The notes under the pieces: generated by a model
Database searches by the model: none
What the model saw: only the letters and a program-made list of their open reading frames with translations
What the model was told of the DNA's origin: nothing
Shown here: one piece after another, positions 1 through 6,614 of the stretch
Layout of the letters: each line of letters begins with the position of its first letter
How positions within the stretch are numbered: the stretch's first letter is position 1
Translations under genes and position numbers: made by a program
Source: Chitinispirillaceae bacterium
GTDB taxonomy: Bacteria; Fibrobacterota; Chitinivibrionia; Chitinivibrionales; Chitinispirillaceae
Direction of reading: 5' to 3'
DNA: 23,586 nt
NCBI GenBank assembly: GCA_016926315.1
Contig: JAFGOU010000299.1
Span: forward strand, 1 to 23,586

Positions 1-315
1 CTCCCTGCCATGTTCCAGCACTTCCTTCACATCGCCGTACACCGCGTCAGGCGGTGAGTAGACGATAACCTTGTTCGGTTTTTTGTGGTCCGGGAAGGCT
101 GCCATCAGCTCGTCGAACTGGCCGAATACCGGTATCGGCCCGACGCTCGGCACCTCGACGGTCTGGCCCGCCTTGCCCAGCGCCCAGCCTGCCACGATGT
201 TGCCGCAGTAGCGTTGCGAAACGATCGACACTTTTGACGCTTCGCGGCCGGTAATGTTCGAGACCGCGACACGGTCGCCTTTTTTCAGGATATCACTCAG
301 TGTTTTCGCCTTCAT
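1..315 (-). CDS. ATP-citrate lyase / citryl-CoA synthetase alpha-like subunit (partial, N-terminal part)
   Basis: The first 105 residues of a protein are visible, starting MKAKTLSDILKKGDRVAVSN; the rest lies beyond the window edge. It resembles the CoA-binding, succinyl-CoA-synthetase-alpha-like half of ATP-citrate lyase. A TGRE segment lies near residues 22-25, followed by a Rossmann-like stretch with VPVFGQF-type and KVIVYSPPDAVYGDV segments. The ATG abuts the TAA of the upstream beta-like gene with no spacer, and the ribosome binding site AAGGAGGAACG lies inside that gene's last codons, so the two are translationally coupled. Family knowledge: this subunit carries the phospho-histidine and binds CoA, and in ACL-type enzymes it may be fused to a citryl-CoA lyase domain. 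Whether that fusion exists here cannot be seen. The family assignment is fairly secure because of the partner gene. Confidence 0.8.
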   Translation of the reverse strand, partial: MKAKTLSDILKKGDRVAVSNITGREASKVSIVSQRYCGNIVAGWALGKAGQTVEVPSVGPIPVFGQFDELMAAFPDHKKPNKVIVYSPPDAVYGDVKEVLEHGRE

Positions 316-1554
316 TTATCGTTCCTCCTTTACGATTGCACAACCGCTGTTCACCAGCTTCGCCGCGTATGCCGCCACCAGGGTGATCGGGGTGTCCGGC
401 CCGAACAACACATAGGGAAGATTCAGGTTATCCAGTGTTTTTTTGAGTGTGGCGAATCCCTGCACGAGCCCCGGGCCGCCGCGGCCGACCACAACCGGTA
501 TTTGGAGCGGGCCGTTCTGCGATACCCACTCCTCGAGCGCGTCGGCAATGGCCGCGAAGGTGACGTCGATCTGTGTGTTGTTCGCCTTACCGCCCAAAAT
601 GAGCAGCAGGGAGGCGTCGGCCAGTTTGTGACGGAAACATATTTCCGCGGTTTTTTTCATACGTTCGTACGGAGGGTTACCGCCGAAATCGGAAAGGAAC
701 ATCGGGTCGCCTCCCATCTGGGCGAGCGTTTCAATTATGATGGTGCTCGCCCCGCCGCCGAACAGGAACGGCAGGATCTTTTTACCGTTGAGCGTCGATA
801 CATGCGCCTGCCCCTGATGGCTCGCCGAAGACCATACCCGCATCTCCTCATCGAATGCCTCCTCGGTGCTCGGGTATTCGGGAATGGTAAAACCGAGGTC
901 GCGGAACTTGAAGTTGTTATCGTCAAAGGTCGCCTTGAAATCGCAGGCGAATATTTTTTCGTCCCTTGTCACCCGCCAGGGATTGATTTCGCAGCTTGCC
1001 ATTCCGGTGGATATGAACATGTCCCATACGTTGACGAAGTGGCGCGCGAGACTGGAGTTGAGCCTGCCGTGAAGCCCAAGCTTTGAGAGCGCTTCAGACG
1101 CCTGGTAGGCGTTGAGCCCCCTGAAGACGTCGACCGGCAGGGTGATTTTATCCTTTGCATCAACCGATTCGATGTCCACCCCGCCTTTGAGCGAAACGGT
1201 AAACGACGGCGAACAGTAGGTCGAGTCATACATGATAGCGGTGAAGAGCTCCATGTCCGCTCCGACGGTCTGAACGAGATAGGCGGTACGCGGCTGCAGT
1301 CCGTTGATTTCCGCCGCCGCGGTTTTTTTCAGGAGCTGCATGGCCGCATGGTAGTCCTTTACCACATGGACCGCGCCGGCCTTGCCGCGTTTGCCGGCCA
1401 GCACATCGGGCTTGACGATGCCGCTGCCCCACTCCTTGAGCTTTTTTTTCACCTCCGACTGGTTGACCGGCTCCACGAGGAAATCCGGGACCGGGATTTT
1501 AAACCTTTTTGCGAGGCGTTCCAGAAAAACGAGTTCACCGATTTTGGCGCTCAT
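316..1554 (-). CDS. ATP-citrate lyase small subunit / citryl-CoA synthetase beta-like subunit (ATP-grasp)
   Basis: This is a 412-residue cytoplasmic protein of the succinyl-CoA-synthetase-beta / ATP-citrate-lyase family, which uses ATP and CoA to activate citrate. Residues 1-220 form an ATP-grasp domain: VKPDVLAGKRGKAG at 47-60 is the nucleotide-binding loop, and CEINPW at 188-193 is the metal/ATP-binding motif. Residues 250-412 match the citrate/CoA-binding half, with FGGGAST at 265-271, DFGGNPPYERM at 289-299 and GRGGPG at 357-362. The length fits AclB or CcsA (about 400-430 residues). I chose the ATG at 1554 because AAAGGAG sits 6 bases upstream. The open frame continues 65 codons further to a TTG, but that part overlaps the hairpin region and lacks a site. 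Expected reaction: citrate + ATP + CoA to citryl-CoA, or onward to acetyl-CoA and oxaloacetate with the partner. This would serve the reductive TCA cycle or acetyl-CoA supply. Confidence 0.85.
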   Translation of the reverse strand: MSAKIGELVFLERLAKRFKIPVPDFLVEPVNQSEVKKKLKEWGSGIVKPDVLAGKRGKAGAVHVVKDYHAAMQLLKKTAAAEINGLQPRTAYLVQTVGADMELFTAIMYDSTYCSPSFTVSLKGGVDIESVDAKDKITLPVDVFRGLNAYQASEALSKLGLHGRLNSSLARHFVNVWDMFISTGMASCEINPWRVTRDEKIFACDFKATFDDNNFKFRDLGFTIPEYPSTEEAFDEEMRVWSSASHQGQAHVSTLNGKKILPFLFGGGASTIIIETLAQMGGDPMFLSDFGGNPPYERMKKTAEICFRHKLADASLLLILGGKANNTQIDVTFAAIADALEEWVSQNGPLQIPVVVGRGGPGLVQGFATLKKTLDNLNLPYVLFGPDTPITLVAAYAAKLVNSGCAIVKEER

Positions 1555-1638
1555 GCGTTCCGTCTCCTTTGCGGTGATGGTAGATATGGTTGAATAGTAC
1601 AAATGATAATTTTGCACACTGGCGGGAACGGTTGAATC

Positions 1639-1888
1639 AAAAAAAGGCCGGAATTCAGCTGCAGGAGATGCGTCGTGACGCAGGATTGTCGGACAACCAT
1701 GGTTTATCTCCCCATTCCTGCCGCATAACGGACACTGCGCCTGCGACAAGCACTCTTTACCGGCAGGACCTTCTGCCGGAGAGCTTAGCCTGACCTTTCC
1801 GCTCCAGAACAGAACGGCGGAAAGCCTGTCAGGCCTCCGAGGGCGCTCTAGAGAATCATGCCGATTCCGTAGAGCGCTCGAATCGATC
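1639..1888 (-). ncRNA. Candidate structured ncRNA or long regulatory leader upstream of the citrate-cleavage genes
   Basis: The inferred reverse-strand transcript is about 250 nt. It starts near 1888, just after a good sigma70 promoter, and ends in a T7 run at 1645-1639. Hairpin A: GCGCTCTA (1877-1870) pairs with TAGAGCGC (1850-1843), and inside it GAATC (1867-1863) pairs with GATTC (1857-1853). Hairpin B: GCCTGAC (1834-1828) pairs with GTCAGGC (1794-1788), and inside it CTTTCCGC (1824-1817) pairs with GCGGAAAG (1802-1795). Hairpin C: CCGGCAG (1779-1773) pairs with CTGCCGG (1766-1760). Further down are GCGTC/GACGC (1681-1670) and two competing helices: GCAGGA (1721-1716) can pair at 1685-1680 or 1666-1661, and GGAGAT (1711-1706) can pair at 1669-1664. 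The stem just before the T run is weak (about 4 pairs), so it could be a terminator, an attenuator or only a leader. It does not match any riboswitch, 6S, tmRNA, SRP or RNase P signature I know. Confidence 0.5.
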
Positions 1889-1894
1889 GGCTAA

Positions 1895-1923
1895 AATATA
1901 ACACAAAGAGTCTGCGGAGTCAA
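1895..1923 (-). promoter_or_regulatory. Strong sigma70-type promoter for the structured RNA / citrate-cleavage operon
   Basis: On the reverse strand, TTGACT (1923-1918, five of six to consensus) and TATATT (1900-1895, five of six) are separated by exactly 17 bases. The predicted start is near 1888, immediately before the first hairpin and about 335 bases upstream of the ATP-grasp gene's ATG. This is the best promoter match I saw by eye in the window. Confidence 0.7.
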
Positions 1924-2068
1924 GAGATGCAGGAGCGAGAGGGACGCCGTCGAGGAGACCATAACGTTCCTGTTTAAAAATAATAACGTAATTATTGCGC
2001 TTCATTCCGCACCTGATGGATATTTCTACCATACGGGAAAATCGACACCGACTCTTCGAGGAGCTTCT

Positions 2069-2293
2069 ATGAAACAGATTTATCGCATTGAGAGTGAAAA
2101 AAAAATTGCCGGCATTTGCGCGGGTTTGGCGCATACCTTTAATGCCGATGTCACCGTCGTCCGGTTGATCGCTGTTTTCGCCACGGTTCTTACCGCCCTA
2201 TGGCCGGGGATCATCACCTATCTGGTTGGCTGGTATCTGATACCGGTCAAGGAACCGCAGGCGCTGGGCAGGGATGGCAGCGGCCGGGAATAA
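2069..2293 (+). CDS. PspC-domain small membrane protein
   Basis: This 74-residue protein is a stand-alone PspC domain. The opening YRIESEKKIAGICAGLAHTF is the family hallmark (residues 4-23), followed by a helix around 25-45 and a hydrophobic membrane segment ending GWYLIPVKE. Family role: PspC-type proteins sit in the inner membrane and take part in envelope-stress (phage-shock) signalling or membrane integrity. No pspA or pspB lies nearby, so a stress role is only inferred. The ATG follows GAGGAGCTTCT with good spacing. The gene stands alone, divergent from the structured RNA region, and its own promoter is not obvious. Confidence 0.85.
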   Translation: MKQIYRIESEKKIAGICAGLAHTFNADVTVVRLIAVFATVLTALWPGIITYLVGWYLIPVKEPQALGRDGSGRE

Positions 2294-2361
2294 AAAAACA
2301 AAAAAGTGTTGCGCGGATACTATATCATTGCCTATTTTATCCGTTCGATCTGAGGGGAGAA

Positions 2362-2390
2362 GTTATTATTCAGTGCCAACGAATAATAAC
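2362..2390 (+). repeat. Perfect 9-bp inverted repeat in the M23 gene leader
   Basis: GTTATTATT (2362-2370) and AATAATAAC (2382-2390) are exact complements around an 11-base loop. The element is AT-rich and not followed by a T run, so an operator or mRNA hairpin is more likely than a terminator. It lies directly before the small open frame at 2404. Confidence 0.5.
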
Positions 2391-2403
2391 CGTAAAGGGT
2401 AAG

Positions 2404-2451
2404 ATGATTTTAAGGAGCTTTTTCGCGGGAATGTTTTTCACGATGCCTTAA
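2404..2451 (+). CDS. Possible 15-residue hydrophobic leader peptide
   Basis: The micro-ORF MILRSFFAGMFFTMP starts at an ATG preceded by AAAGGG four bases upstream. It sits between the 2362-2390 inverted repeat and the M23 peptidase gene. A second SD-like AAGGAG occurs inside it, ahead of an in-frame internal ATG. No known leader peptide is recognised. It could be translated or be chance, and I rate it low. Confidence 0.2.
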   Translation: MILRSFFAGMFFTMP

Positions 2452-2510
2452 GGGCTTAAACGGTTGCCCGACGATCGATAAACTACTGTTTTTCCGTCAG
2501 TTGAGCGATA

Positions 2511-3443
2511 ATGAAACTACTGAACTGTTGTTTTGTCTTAATTAATTCAAGGTCAAATACACGGGTTCGACAGGTACGATGTACCGCTTTTGCCGTTGTT
2601 TTCTATAGTATTCTCCTGCTGCTCGGTATTGCCGGTCTCGCACGTTTAGCAGGATTCAGTGTGGCCTTTACCCAGGCGCAGATCGTTTACCTGATCAAAC
2701 GACATGAGCATGAGGGTCTGATCAACAAAATCGCTTCCTTTGAAAGGTATTTTTCTAAGGAAAATAAAAAACTCAATGACATCGTCAGGATGGAAGACCA
2801 CACGCGCCTTGCCTACGGTCTCGATCCCATCAGCGCCGATGTCCGCAAGGTTGGTATCGGCGGTCACCCCTCGGCTGCCGAATCCATAACCGAAAGCGTA
2901 CCTTATCCTATTGTCATGAAGGCATACGCGGTACAGGAGAGTCTTTCCATTCTTCTGCGTAAGGCACGGCTCCAGAATTCGACGTTCGATCAGATGGGTG
3001 AGCATGTTGAGCGCATAAGCACTTTCTGGGCGCAGCGCCCTTCCATCTGTCCAGCAGCCGGAAGAGTTACTTCACCCTTCGGATACCGGATCGATCCAGT
3101 GTATGGGACGCGGCTGCATCATGATGGTATCGACATTGCCAATGAAATAGGTACACCGGTGGTCGCTTCCGCCGATGGCGTGGTAAAGGAAGCCCTTCTT
3201 CAACCGGATTTCGGCAGGGTCGTGGTGTTGGAGCACCCTGAGACCAACCTACTGTCGATTTATGCCCACCTGAGCAATTTTACCGTGACCCGCGGACAGT
3301 GGGTCAGGAGGGGCGAACTGATCGCTTTCATGGGGAACAGCGGAAAAAGCACCGGACCTCATCTCCATTACGAAATACGCCGGAACGGCCAGCCGGTCAA
3401 TTCGGCGCGGTTTATTCTCCCGACCGACTACGTGATTGACTGA
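2511..3443 (+). CDS. Membrane-anchored M23 (LytM-type) peptidase
   Basis: A 310-residue murein-hydrolase-type protein. Residues 1-20 are basic/cytoplasmic, about 25-50 form one transmembrane helix, 55-180 are a helical periplasmic spacer and 183-305 are the M23 domain. The zinc/catalytic signature is intact: H204 and D208 in RLHHDGID, H253 in IYAHLS, and H284/H286 in TGPHLHYE. The domain begins GRVTSPFGYRIDPVYG, as is typical. Family role: M23 enzymes cut peptidoglycan cross-links in the periplasm, and those with coiled spacers often act in division or envelope remodelling. With all metal ligands present, it is probably active rather than an EnvC-like activator. The ATG follows a weak GAGCGATA. 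The 217-base leader carries an inverted repeat and a possible micro-ORF. Confidence 0.9.
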   Translation: MKLLNCCFVLINSRSNTRVRQVRCTAFAVVFYSILLLLGIAGLARLAGFSVAFTQAQIVYLIKRHEHEGLINKIASFERYFSKENKKLNDIVRMEDHTRLAYGLDPISADVRKVGIGGHPSAAESITESVPYPIVMKAYAVQESLSILLRKARLQNSTFDQMGEHVERISTFWAQRPSICPAAGRVTSPFGYRIDPVYGTRLHHDGIDIANEIGTPVVASADGVVKEALLQPDFGRVVVLEHPETNLLSIYAHLSNFTVTRGQWVRRGELIAFMGNSGKSTGPHLHYEIRRNGQPVNSARFILPTDYVID

Positions 3444-3532
3444 GCAGTCCCGGCTCCTGATCTTCCCGCTCCCGACCTGTCTTCTGACCGTAACGGTATC
3501 ACCTGTCCGGCAGCCCTGATGAGGAGGAACGT

Positions 3533-3937
3533 ATGGTCAAACAGGCGCAGGTTTCTTTGCAGACCCGTCAACGCGCCCACTGGCTTGATATCACTTCAGA
3601 GGTCCAACGCGCGGTTACAGCCTCAAAAATCAGGAACGGCACCTGTGTGGTGGCATCACTGCATACCACCGGAGGGGTAACCATCAATGAAAACGCGGAT
3701 CCTGACGTTGAACGTGATTTTTTTCATGCGCTCCAAAAGCTCGTCCCTCAGGATCCGTCGTTTCATCACCGCGAGGGCAATTCGGATGCGCATGTTTTAA
3801 CCTCGCTTGTCGGATTGAGCGTGCAAATCCCCATTGCTGATGGTACAATAGTACGAGGCACCTGGCAGTCGGTCTACTTCTGTGAGTTCGACGGCCCGCG
3901 CAATCGTACCGTTTCCGTTACCGTTATGGGGGAGTGA
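3533..3937 (+). CDS. YjbQ / UPF0047 family protein (secondary thiamine-phosphate synthase type)
   Basis: This 134-residue cytoplasmic protein is full length for the family. Its conserved blocks are all present: ASLHTTGGVTINENADPDV at 41-59, EGNSDAHVLTSLVG at 81-94 and GTWQSVYFCEFDGPRNR at 109-125. The likely site residues include H44, N52, E53, H87 and E118. The family is annotated as a secondary thiamine-phosphate synthase on the basis of thiE-complementing activity, but its physiological role is unsettled. The ATG at 3533 has an excellent GAGGAGGAACGT site. The next gene begins 4 bases after its stop, so the two are probably co-transcribed, although the products look unrelated. Confidence 0.9.
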   Translation: MVKQAQVSLQTRQRAHWLDITSEVQRAVTASKIRNGTCVVASLHTTGGVTINENADPDVERDFFHALQKLVPQDPSFHHREGNSDAHVLTSLVGLSVQIPIADGTIVRGTWQSVYFCEFDGPRNRTVSVTVMGE

Positions 3938-3941
3938 TCCG

Positions 3942-5024
3942 GTGGTACGGTCCAGTTCTCTACACCGTTGGTATGGCGCTCTCCTGGCGTACGCCGCGGG
4001 CGTATTTCTGGTTCCCGCATCGGGCGGCGATACGCTTGCCATACGATATGCGGCGGAGGCGACACACCTGCCGTTGGGAAGCGACATCGTCGCGCTCGGG
4101 GAGACCGGTGTCGTGCTTCCGCGTCATGGTGTGGCGTCGTTCTGGAATCCGGCAACTCCTGCATTCCTGAGTAAGTACGAATTTTCCACCGAATTCGCCG
4201 ATCTTTACGGAGGGTTGTCGCAGCACGGTTGCGTTGCCATGGCCGTTCCGCTTTCAGAAGGGCTGGGGGCATCGGCGCTGTACATGCCGTTTTTAAGCGG
4301 TCCTATCGACCGTTTCGACGCCCTGCAGGGTACTAAAAGTGATCGGGATGCCGACGTCAACCTGCGTCCCGATGGAACCCCGCTGTCGTCATTCTCGAAT
4401 AATCAGCATCTGATTGTCGTTTCGGTGGGGAAGCTGTTTTCGTTTCCTATGCCGCGTTCGTCCGACGCATCGTTCCCGCTGCCGTTCGAGATCGGGGCCG
4501 GCGCAAGTTTTAAAAGTTTCTGGCAGACCATGAGGCCCGATTCGTTGATGCGCATGGGCATGGGCGCAAATCTTGACGCAGGGGTGATCATGCGCGTGGG
4601 TCTGGACTACCACTTGGTGCGAAAGGAAGTGTCGCGACAGCTCCTTTTCGGTGCATCGGCGCGCGATTTTCTGCCGAGCCCGATGGTTTGGCTCAAGTCA
4701 CGGGATGAATACCATCATACGGAGGAGTATCGTGAAGATCTTTCACGGTCATATTATTCCGGCCTTTCCTACGTGGATAAGAGCGGGAATTTCGGCGGGA
4801 ACTGGACCCTCTCCGCCGCACTTGAACAACGGTATCGGCTTTCCTGGCATTACGGGATTGAAGCGGAGTTTTTCAACATGATCGCTTTCCGCGGAGGGTT
4901 TTCTGACAAAGTCCCATCGGTGGGCGCGGGAATCCGCTATGACCGTTTTTTCCTCGATTACAGCCTTCGATTCGACGAGCTCGCCTTCTCGTATATCAGA
5001 CTTGCGGCTGGGATACGATATTGA
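3942..5024 (+). CDS. PorV/UPF0164-like outer-membrane beta-barrel protein
   Basis: A 360-residue predicted secreted protein. I start it at GTG 3942 because GGGGGAG lies 7 bases upstream. An earlier frame start at 3882 would bury its N-terminus in the yjbQ gene. The N-terminus is signal-peptide-like: basic and polar, then GALLAYAAGVFLVPASG. The mature start (SDIVALGETGVVLPRHGVASFWNPATPAFLSK) follows the pattern of PorV/UPF0164 barrels, in which an early Gly/Ala-rich strand precedes an asparagine-proline turn (WNPATPAFL). Alternating strands continue to a final aromatic residue (AAGIRY), typical of outer-membrane barrels. PorV relatives shuttle type IX secretion cargo or transport lipids. The assignment is to a fold class, so the specific role is unknown. 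Confidence 0.6.
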   Translation: MVRSSSLHRWYGALLAYAAGVFLVPASGGDTLAIRYAAEATHLPLGSDIVALGETGVVLPRHGVASFWNPATPAFLSKYEFSTEFADLYGGLSQHGCVAMAVPLSEGLGASALYMPFLSGPIDRFDALQGTKSDRDADVNLRPDGTPLSSFSNNQHLIVVSVGKLFSFPMPRSSDASFPLPFEIGAGASFKSFWQTMRPDSLMRMGMGANLDAGVIMRVGLDYHLVRKEVSRQLLFGASARDFLPSPMVWLKSRDEYHHTEEYREDLSRSYYSGLSYVDKSGNFGGNWTLSAALEQRYRLSWHYGIEAEFFNMIAFRGGFSDKVPSVGAGIRYDRFFLDYSLRFDELAFSYIRLAAGIRY

Positions 5025-5090
5025 TAAAAAGATAATCGTCAAGGTATCGGAAGCCGGTCAAAAGCGCCTGAAAACGGCGGGGGACGGGTA

Positions 5091-5351
5091 TTACAGGTGC
5101 TTGAACTTCTCCCGGGCCCCGTACAACTGGCCGACGCGGATGGAGAGCTTGTCGTCGACGACCGTGATTTCACCTTTGGCAAGCAGTTTCTTGGAGATAA
5201 GGACATCGACCGGCTCGCCGGCCATGCGGTTCAGCCTGACGACGCTCCCTTTTTTCAGGTTTATCAGTTCCCTGATGGTCATGCGGGTCTGGCCGAGCTG
5301 GACTTCGATCGGAGCGTTGACATCAAGGAGCATGTTGATTGAATTAGCCAT
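5091..5351 (-). CDS. fliN: Minimal FliN, flagellar motor switch protein (SpoA domain only)
   Basis: An 86-residue protein that is almost entirely the FliN/SpoA surface-presentation domain. LLDVNAPIEVQLGQTRMTIR (about 8-27) leads into ELINLKKGSVVRLNRMAGEP and VDVLISKKLLAKGEITVVDD, then the closing IRVGQLYGAREK. Family role: FliN forms the lower C-ring of the flagellar motor and binds FliH and CheY or CheC-type partners. It lacks the extended N-terminal region of longer FliN/FliY forms and has no CheC domain. The ATG at 5351 follows GGGGAAATGCTAT. It is not beside fliM or fliG here. It has its own promoter-like element around 5462-5490, inside a gap of 163 bases behind the zinc-ribbon gene. Confidence 0.85.
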   Translation of the reverse strand: MANSINMLLDVNAPIEVQLGQTRMTIRELINLKKGSVVRLNRMAGEPVDVLISKKLLAKGEITVVDDKLSIRVGQLYGAREKFKHL

Positions 5352-5461
5352 ATAGCATTTCCCCGGCAGGCAACTATTTCTTTGCAAAAGGATTAAGGGA
5401 CATTCGTACAAGAAAACCAGGACAGGGTTCCAGTGTTTTCCTTAACGAAGATTCTATACGT

Positions 5462-5490
5462 AGTGTATCATTGATACTGCCGCAATGCAA
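5462..5490 (-). promoter_or_regulatory. Promoter-like element with 13-base palindrome upstream of fliN
   Basis: On the reverse strand, TTGCAT (5490-5485) and TACACT (5467-5462) are 17 bases apart. The spacer and the edge of the -10 contain a perfect palindrome, GTATCA-T-TGATAC (5465-5477), placed where a repressor or activator could bind. The -35 match is weak, so positional logic matters more than score. Confidence 0.4.
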
Positions 5491-5514
5491 GGCATGGGTG
5501 GAAAGATGACGCAT

Positions 5515-6285
5515 TCAGCGGCGGAACAGCGAGAACAGGTCGAATGCATTCCCTGCCGACAGTGCCATGATTGAAAGGAGCAGGACGATTCCGGCCGCGG
5601 AGAGGGAAAGAACCATGGCCAGCGGCAGCAGCAGCGCTGCAAAAAACCGTGTTCTGCTGATCCCGTGGGCAGAACAGATACCTTCCATGAGGAGAAACGC
5701 CCCAACCAGAAAGGAGAGAAAGATTCCCGCAAAGGGGATTATCTGGAAGAGCGCGGCGCTCTGTACATAACAGACGGTTTTAAAGGTTGCGGCCAATGGT
5801 TTTTTTCTGCTGCGGCTGATGAGCAGCATGCCGTGACAATAGACGGTGAGCATGAACAGTTGAATGGTAAGGGCGAACGGCGTAGCGATAAGGGTAAAGG
5901 GTGAAAGGGTTCCCGGTATGCCGGAAAACGTCCCGCTGCCCGAAAAAAGTGAGCTGATCGAAAGCGGCGTGGAGCTCTCCCAGAAAAAGGTGGCGAGCGT
6001 GCCGATGCTTCCCATGAGAAGGGCATAGATGAACGGCGCTGCAAGGGGTGTGGTACGCGCCGCTGCGGCAAAAAACCGGTCCCGTGCGGTAACGGAACGG
6101 ATAAGCGTGAGGCAGAGGGCTTTGAGCGGTGACAATGCGCTATTTTCCGCCTCCCACGGGATCATGTCACGGTACATGCTGCCGGGAAAAGGAGCTGTCC
6201 CTCCGGCAAGAGCGCCGCCGCAGAGCGGGCAGGTGCCGCGGTATGCGGAAAAATCGCCAGCGTGTCCGCAGCGCATGCAGTTCAT
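5515..6285 (-). CDS. Zinc-ribbon plus Yip1-type integral membrane protein
   Basis: A 256-residue protein. The N-terminus is a short zinc ribbon with cysteines at 3, 6, 19 and 22 (CMRC and CPLC). Residues 60-250 hold about five hydrophobic segments of Yip1-like topology, starting around ARTTPLAAPFIYALLMG. The pattern matches bacterial Yip1-domain (PF04893-type) proteins, whose function is undefined; a role in membrane organisation or transport is only assumed. The ATG follows AAGGATACCAGGG. The gene is divergent from the FapA-type gene, with a 329-base shared upstream region, and precedes fliN on the same strand. Confidence 0.75.
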   Translation of the reverse strand: MNCMRCGHAGDFSAYRGTCPLCGGALAGGTAPFPGSMYRDMIPWEAENSALSPLKALCLTLIRSVTARDRFFAAAARTTPLAAPFIYALLMGSIGTLATFFWESSTPLSISSLFSGSGTFSGIPGTLSPFTLIATPFALTIQLFMLTVYCHGMLLISRSRKKPLAATFKTVCYVQSAALFQIIPFAGIFLSFLVGAFLLMEGICSAHGISRTRFFAALLLPLAMVLSLSAAGIVLLLSIMALSAGNAFDLFSLFRR

Positions 6286-6614
6286 CCCTGGTATCCTTGC
6301 AGAGAACGATTTTGAAAGCAGTTCACGAGCAGGTGGATACTCCTGTCGCTTGGCGGTTTGACTCAGGATTCATCTGATTGTTACTGGAAAATAATACCTT
6401 GGAACCCGGAGAGGAGGTTTTGTCTCCGGCGTCCCGCACGTTTTCCGAAAGAGCGCTTCTATCAAACCTGTTCCCGGTTCGGTGAGCTGAAACATCTTTA
6501 CCCGGAGAAGCCGTGTTTTGTACAATAGTATTGCCTTGGTAACGCCATGTACCATACAATAATAGAAAGGGCGGAAGAGCTCCGTCGGTTATTTAACGGC
6601 AAGGACCACACTAC
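6286..6614. other. 329-base divergent intergenic region
   Basis: No protein or recognised RNA gene is seen. It holds a probable forward promoter (6531-6560) and a perfect 7-bp stem, CCGGAGA (6406-6412) with TCTCCGG (6423-6429), whose 10-base loop contains GAGG. A 78-codon reverse-strand open frame crosses it but lacks a ribosome binding site and any domain, so I do not call it. Confidence 0.6.
6531..6560 (+). promoter_or_regulatory. Candidate sigma70 promoter for the FapA / two-component run
   Basis: TTGCCT (6531-6536) and TACAAT (6555-6560, five of six to consensus) are separated by 18 bases. The element lies 55 bases before the GTG start of the DUF342 gene. I found no sigma54-type GG/GC element in this intergenic region by eye. 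Confidence 0.45.

Larger units (their letters stand above)
1555..2068. other. 514-base divergent intergenic region with dense secondary structure
   Basis: No convincing protein gene lies between the citrate-cleavage gene and the PspC gene. The half nearest the citrate gene (about 1639-1888) is packed with inverted repeats behind a near-consensus reverse-strand promoter and is listed separately as a candidate RNA. The remainder (1924-2068) holds the PspC leader. It includes the short AT-rich inverted repeat AATAAT / ATTATT around 1980-1996 and the PspC ribosome binding site. Short open frames crossing this region lack ribosome binding sites and recognisable domains. Confidence 0.7.

Noticed and set aside
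1555..1749. 65-codon N-terminal extension of the ATP-grasp gene, including a CPLCG motif that looks like a zinc knuckle
   Set aside because: The start would be a TTG without a ribosome binding site, the extension overlaps the structured RNA region, and ACL-family proteins begin at the MSAKIGELVF-type start, which has a proper AAAGGAG.
1760..1877. The hairpins as integron attC sites or transposon ends
   Set aside because: There is no integrase, no transposase and no repeated core sites, and the hairpins differ from each other in sequence.
1856..2134. 92-codon reverse-strand open frame across the pspC start
   Set aside because: It has no ribosome binding site and no recognisable domain, it overlaps pspC, and it contains the strong reverse promoter.
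5025..5090. Terminator between the convergent barrel and fliN genes
   Set aside because: Only a 4-bp CGCC/GGCG stem is present and no T run follows on either strand.
6323..6559. 78-codon reverse-strand open frame in the divergent gap before the FapA gene
   Set aside because: It has no ribosome binding site and a composition unlike the neighbouring proteins, and it runs through the likely FapA promoter.
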